Positions 41,862 through 44,437 of a stretch of 44,437 nt of DNA are shown in pieces. A program made the position numbers and the translations under genes. The notes beneath the pieces were generated by a model, which saw nothing but the letters and a program-made list of their open reading frames with translations, made no database searches and had not been told where the DNA came from. The first letter of the stretch is position 1, and each line of letters opens with the position of its first letter. Origin of the DNA: Candidatus Krumholzibacteriota bacterium (GTDB lineage Bacteria > Krumholzibacteriota > Krumholzibacteriia > LZORAL124-64-63); NCBI GenBank assembly GCA_024275485.1, contig JAJRZA010000049.1, positions 1 to 44,437 on the forward strand, written 5' to 3'.

Positions 41862-42251
41862 TTATCGTTCCGGGAACATTCCGCAGAGGAATTCCCTGAC
41901 TTCGGGCCGCATGTGCCAGCCTTCATTTTGCAAATCATGGGTCAGTTCGTACAACTCATTGCCGTCGAACCACAGGCCACACCCGTCGGGGCAGGTGTCG
42001 ATCATTACCCGGCGGCCAGGTCCAATATTCACTTTGGCCATTTTTCGGGGACAAACAGGGCAATGCCTGACTTTTTCGCTGGCTTTTCCACTGGTTTCGG
42101 CCGGATTCGATTCCAAGGCCTCACTTTTTCCCAGCAACAACTCCAGTTCACCGCAATCGAACCACACGCCTTGGCACTCGGGGCAAAGATCGAGTTCAAT
42201 ATCCAGGTACTCCACCACGAAGGTGGGCACCTTGCAAACGGGACATTTCAA
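41862..42251 (-). CDS. TFIIB-type zinc-finger protein, two modules
   Basis: A 129-residue protein with two copies of the zf-TFIIB-like module. The first is CPVCKVPTF followed by LCPECQGVWFDCGELELLL; the second is CPVCPRKMAK followed by TCPDGCGLWFDGNELYEL. Each module gives four Cys for zinc, then the WFD-x-GEL stretch typical of this family. The start is chosen as the TTG at 42251 because GGGAGGAG lies 6 bases upstream and the protein then begins KCPVCK, the usual family start; a GTG at 42293 is the other possibility. It sits 16 bases before lemA, first of a run with lemA and the HtpX-like gene. Function is unknown; a link to proteolysis is inferred from position. Confidence 0.85.
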   Translation of the reverse strand: MKCPVCKVPTFVVEYLDIELDLCPECQGVWFDCGELELLLGKSEALESNPAETSGKASEKVRHCPVCPRKMAKVNIGPGRRVMIDTCPDGCGLWFDGNELYELTHDLQNEGWHMRPEVREFLCGMFPER

Positions 42252-42388
42252 GTGATGCTCCTCCCACAGGGCAGAGAATTTCGGGTTGGACACAATGTGT
42301 ACCAGAGAGAGGAATCTGGCAACCCCAATTCAGACAGCCGGGATCGAAAGAAATCAAAAAATTTCAATGGAACAATTGAGTTGAGTGC

Positions 42389-43093
42389 GTGACAAAAATT
42401 ATCTTTCGCGATAAATTTCCTTTCATGACTCAACCTTCCCAAAAAAATCGGCCCCCGGGTCGGCCTGCCCCAAGAGATGAACTCAGCCTGGAAAAAAAAT
42501 GGCTCCAATCCGCATTGGTGAACCCGGAGGAGTTCGAGTTTTTTTATGACAAGTATGCCGACCGCATCGGCAGGTTCATCCGCGTTCGCACCGGCGATGG
42601 TGAATTGAGCCGCGATCTGACGGCACTGGTTTTTACCAAGGCCCTCAGTCATCTGCACGAGTTCAGGTGGCAGGGGTTTACCCTGGGGTCCTGGCTGTTT
42701 CGCATCGCCACCAATGAAATTCGCAAATACTTCGCCAACGAAGCCCGCCTGAACACTGTCGCCGGCGATGGCACCCAACAATTGGCATTGGACCCCAGCG
42801 AGGGCCAGTTGGACAGCCTGATCCTCACTGAAGACCAGATGTTCATGTTCCAGTGTCTTCACAATTTGCCCGAACAGGATCAGGATATTTTCATCCTCCA
42901 TTATTGGGAAGGCCAGAAAACGCGGGAAGTGGCCTCCACGCTGGGAGTCAGCGAGAACACTGTAAAAACCCGGCTGGCCCGGGGCCGTGATCGTTTGCGC
43001 AGCATGATGGAATGCCCCGAAATCCAACCCGACACAAGTCCCGACCCTGATCTTCGCTTCGCCCATTGGGCCAGCGACGACGGCCACGATTGA
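42389..43093 (+). CDS. ECF-type RNA polymerase sigma factor
   Basis: A 234-residue sigma70-family factor, 222 if the ATG at 42425 is used instead of the GTG at 42389; neither has a good ribosome site. Region 2 spans FEFFYDKYADRIGRFIRV to FRIATNEIRKYFANEAR, including the core-binding block DLTALVFTKALSHLHEF. Region 4 is LPEQDQDIFILHYWEGQKTR, then EVASTLGVSENTVKTRLARG, a clear helix-turn-helix. A rare 24-residue N-terminal tail is rich in Pro and Lys. No anti-sigma gene is adjacent; the next gene starts one base after the stop. It is divergent from the zinc-finger/lemA/HtpX run, which could be its target by position alone. Confidence 0.9.
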   Translation: MTKIIFRDKFPFMTQPSQKNRPPGRPAPRDELSLEKKWLQSALVNPEEFEFFYDKYADRIGRFIRVRTGDGELSRDLTALVFTKALSHLHEFRWQGFTLGSWLFRIATNEIRKYFANEARLNTVAGDGTQQLALDPSEGQLDSLILTEDQMFMFQCLHNLPEQDQDIFILHYWEGQKTREVASTLGVSENTVKTRLARGRDRLRSMMECPEIQPDTSPDPDLRFAHWASDDGHD

Positions 43094-43094
43094 A

Positions 43095-44267
43095 ATGCTG
43101 AAACCCACCAGTGATTATTTGCGCCAGCTCGGCTTCACCGGCCCGGGAATTCTGATCAACGAAGATCAGGCCCGGGCCAACATCCGCACCATGGCCCAAA
43201 AGGCCCGGCTCGCGGGTGTCGGTTTCCGTCCTCATTTCAAGACTCACCAGAGTGCCGATGTTGCCCGCTGGTTTGCCGATGAAGCAGTACGCGCCATCAC
43301 CGTTTCTTCAGTGACGATGGCTGAATATTTCGCCGCCCATGGCTGGCACGACATCACCATCGCCTTTCTTTTGAATCCACTGCAATGGCCCCGGCTGGAG
43401 GATTTGGCCAGAAGATTGGCTGGGCGAGGCGGATCCCTGGCCGTGACGGTGGATTCCGCTTTCATGGCTGCCGATATTGCCCAACGGCCTGATCTTCCCC
43501 TGGGCGTCTGGATCAAGGTTGATGCAGGATATGGGCGCACCGGCGTTTCCTGGCAGGACAAGGATCTTTTGCAGACCATTGTTGATCTGCTGGCTGACGG
43601 TGGGCGTTTGCGTGGATTGTTGACTCACAGTGGGGAAAGTTATCATGCCGAGACGCCGAATTCCCTGGCCTTAGTTTGGGCTCGCACGGTCCAACGACTT
43701 GAATCCATGACCCAGGGAATTGCCAGTGCGGGAGATCTGCTTTTTTCGGTGGGCGATACCCCCTGCTGCCGGTTTTTGGATGATCTTTCTGGTGTCCAGG
43801 AAATCCGGCCCGGAAACTTTGTTTTCTTTGATTTGATGCAATATTGCAGGGGTATTTGCCTGGAAGGGGAATTGGCCGCTGCCGTTGTCTGTCCCGTGGT
43901 GGGTTTGTATCCCGATCGTAACCGGATTGTTGTCCATGGTGGAGCAGTTCACTTTTCTCGGGAGTATCTGACAGGAGTCGAAGATAAACCATTTTTTGGC
44001 CTCCTGGGTACCCTGACGCCTGGATCAGGCTCAAAAAAGGGAAAAGCAGCGGCCATGGAACAAAGAGTATTGACTGAAGTTGCGGTCACCTCCGTCTGCC
44101 AGGAGCATGGAACCATCGAAGTCTCCTCTCAATTATTTCAAGAATATTTCGGTAGGTTGGAAATTGGGGATTTGGTTTTGGTCTGGCCTGTTCATTCCTG
44201 CTTAGCTTGCAATTTGGCAGGAGAGTACAGAACGATGGCCGGGGTTATTTTGGACAATAACAATTAG
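43095..44267 (+). CDS. D-serine dehydratase/D-threonine aldolase-type PLP enzyme
   Basis: A 390-residue alanine-racemase-fold (type III) PLP enzyme. The PLP lysine is K49 in FRPHFKTHQSADVA, with barrel strands GVWIKVDAGYGRTGV, GLLTHSGESYHA, LFSVGDTPCCRFL and PGNFVFFDLMQYCRG. The C-terminal VHSCLACNL has the His-x-Cys zinc site known from eukaryotic-type D-serine dehydratase (DSD1/Dao-like) and D-threonine aldolases. It may remove D-serine, D-threonine or related D-amino acids; the exact substrate is not decided. Its ATG starts one base after the sigma factor stop (TGAAATG), so the two genes are cotranscribed. Confidence 0.9.
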   Translation: MLKPTSDYLRQLGFTGPGILINEDQARANIRTMAQKARLAGVGFRPHFKTHQSADVARWFADEAVRAITVSSVTMAEYFAAHGWHDITIAFLLNPLQWPRLEDLARRLAGRGGSLAVTVDSAFMAADIAQRPDLPLGVWIKVDAGYGRTGVSWQDKDLLQTIVDLLADGGRLRGLLTHSGESYHAETPNSLALVWARTVQRLESMTQGIASAGDLLFSVGDTPCCRFLDDLSGVQEIRPGNFVFFDLMQYCRGICLEGELAAAVVCPVVGLYPDRNRIVVHGGAVHFSREYLTGVEDKPFFGLLGTLTPGSGSKKGKAAAMEQRVLTEVAVTSVCQEHGTIEVSSQLFQEYFGRLEIGDLVLVWPVHSCLACNLAGEYRTMAGVILDNNN

Positions 44268-44331
44268 TTGTGCCCCCGAAAATGTTCCTCCCTTCTATCG
44301 TTGGCCGGTTCCCCAACCATCCATTAACCCC

Positions 44332-44437
44332 CTACCGTGCGTAACTCAACTCATGTTCACAGTTCCTCTCCAATGCCCGGGTCTTGACCTTGCCATCGTA
44401 GTATTCCGACCAACGTTCCGGTAACTCAATGTGATCA
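44332..44437 (-). CDS. C-terminal end of an unidentified gene (cut off)
   Basis: An open frame enters from the right edge on the minus strand and stops at TAG 44334-44332, giving 34 residues (DHIELPERWSEYYD, then KVKTRALERNCEHELSYAR). The composition looks like real protein. No domain can be named from so little. A transposase or DNA-binding end is a possibility, but I cannot support it. It converges with the D-amino-acid enzyme gene. Confidence 0.4.
   Translation of the reverse strand, partial: DHIELPERWSEYYDGKVKTRALERNCEHELSYAR

Overview
The window reads as one continuous chromosomal segment of a moderately GC-rich, Gram-negative-type bacterium. Several features point to the FCB side of the tree: a TonB-dependent receptor with an N-terminal carboxypeptidase-like domain, a PorV/UPF0164-type outer-membrane protein, a large secreted protein with a C-terminal domain resembling type IX secretion sorting domains, and many lipoproteins. 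SD-type ribosome sites and sigma70-like promoters are common. An uncultured FCB lineage such as Krumholzibacteriota, Eisenbacteria or Latescibacterota would fit, but this is inference. No CRISPR array, complete insertion sequence, rRNA or tRNA was seen.

Layout from left to right. (1) 1-2.4 kb: a cut-off D-Ala-D-Ala carboxypeptidase and a stand-alone trpB. Upstream of trpB is an unannotated 25-codon leader peptide with tandem Trp codons followed by a terminator hairpin, a classical trp attenuator. (2) 2.4-4.3 kb: an outer-membrane barrel protein coupled to a methyltransferase, and a universal stress protein. (3) 4.3-9.6 kb: a citrate lyase operon with a gamma-beta (CitD-CitE) fusion, citF, and a coupled multipass membrane protein. 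It is preceded by a 680-base AT-rich intergenic region holding DnaA-box-like sites. (4) 9.6-15.8 kb: PepD dipeptidase, a 14-repeat propeller lipoprotein, an atypical M1-like peptidase and a small membrane protein, with a perfect 12-bp terminator. (5) 15.9-17.5 kb: an ECF sigma factor with a small zinc-finger partner, and a secreted C-type-lectin-like protein. (6) 17.5-24.8 kb: purine nucleoside salvage (deoxynucleoside kinase, adenosine deaminase, purine nucleoside phosphorylase), then triosephosphate isomerase, an M16 peptidase and PlsC.

(7) 25.9-35.1 kb: six minus-strand genes, five of them joined by 1-7 base overlaps, encoding the T9SS-CTD-like secreted protein, a lipoprotein, the TonB-dependent receptor, the PorV-like protein, an NHL-type lipoprotein and a PH-domain membrane protein. 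This is the best candidate for an undescribed multi-component surface system. (8) 35.3-38.2 kb: pabB-pabA (PabA has an unusual nucleophile-elbow residue) and a secreted lamin-tail-domain protein under a strong sigma70 promoter. (9) 38.3-44.4 kb: a lipoprotein amidase, a zinc-ribbon-tailed HtpX-like M48 protease with LemA and a TFIIB-type zinc-finger protein, a second ECF sigma factor, a D-serine-dehydratase-like PLP enzyme, and the last 34 codons of an unidentified gene.

The most notable observations are the trp attenuator, a shared C-terminal motif [ST]WGxxK[SA][LI]YR on two unrelated secreted proteins (a possible sorting tag), the coupled surface operon, the CitD-CitE fusion and the DnaA-box cluster.
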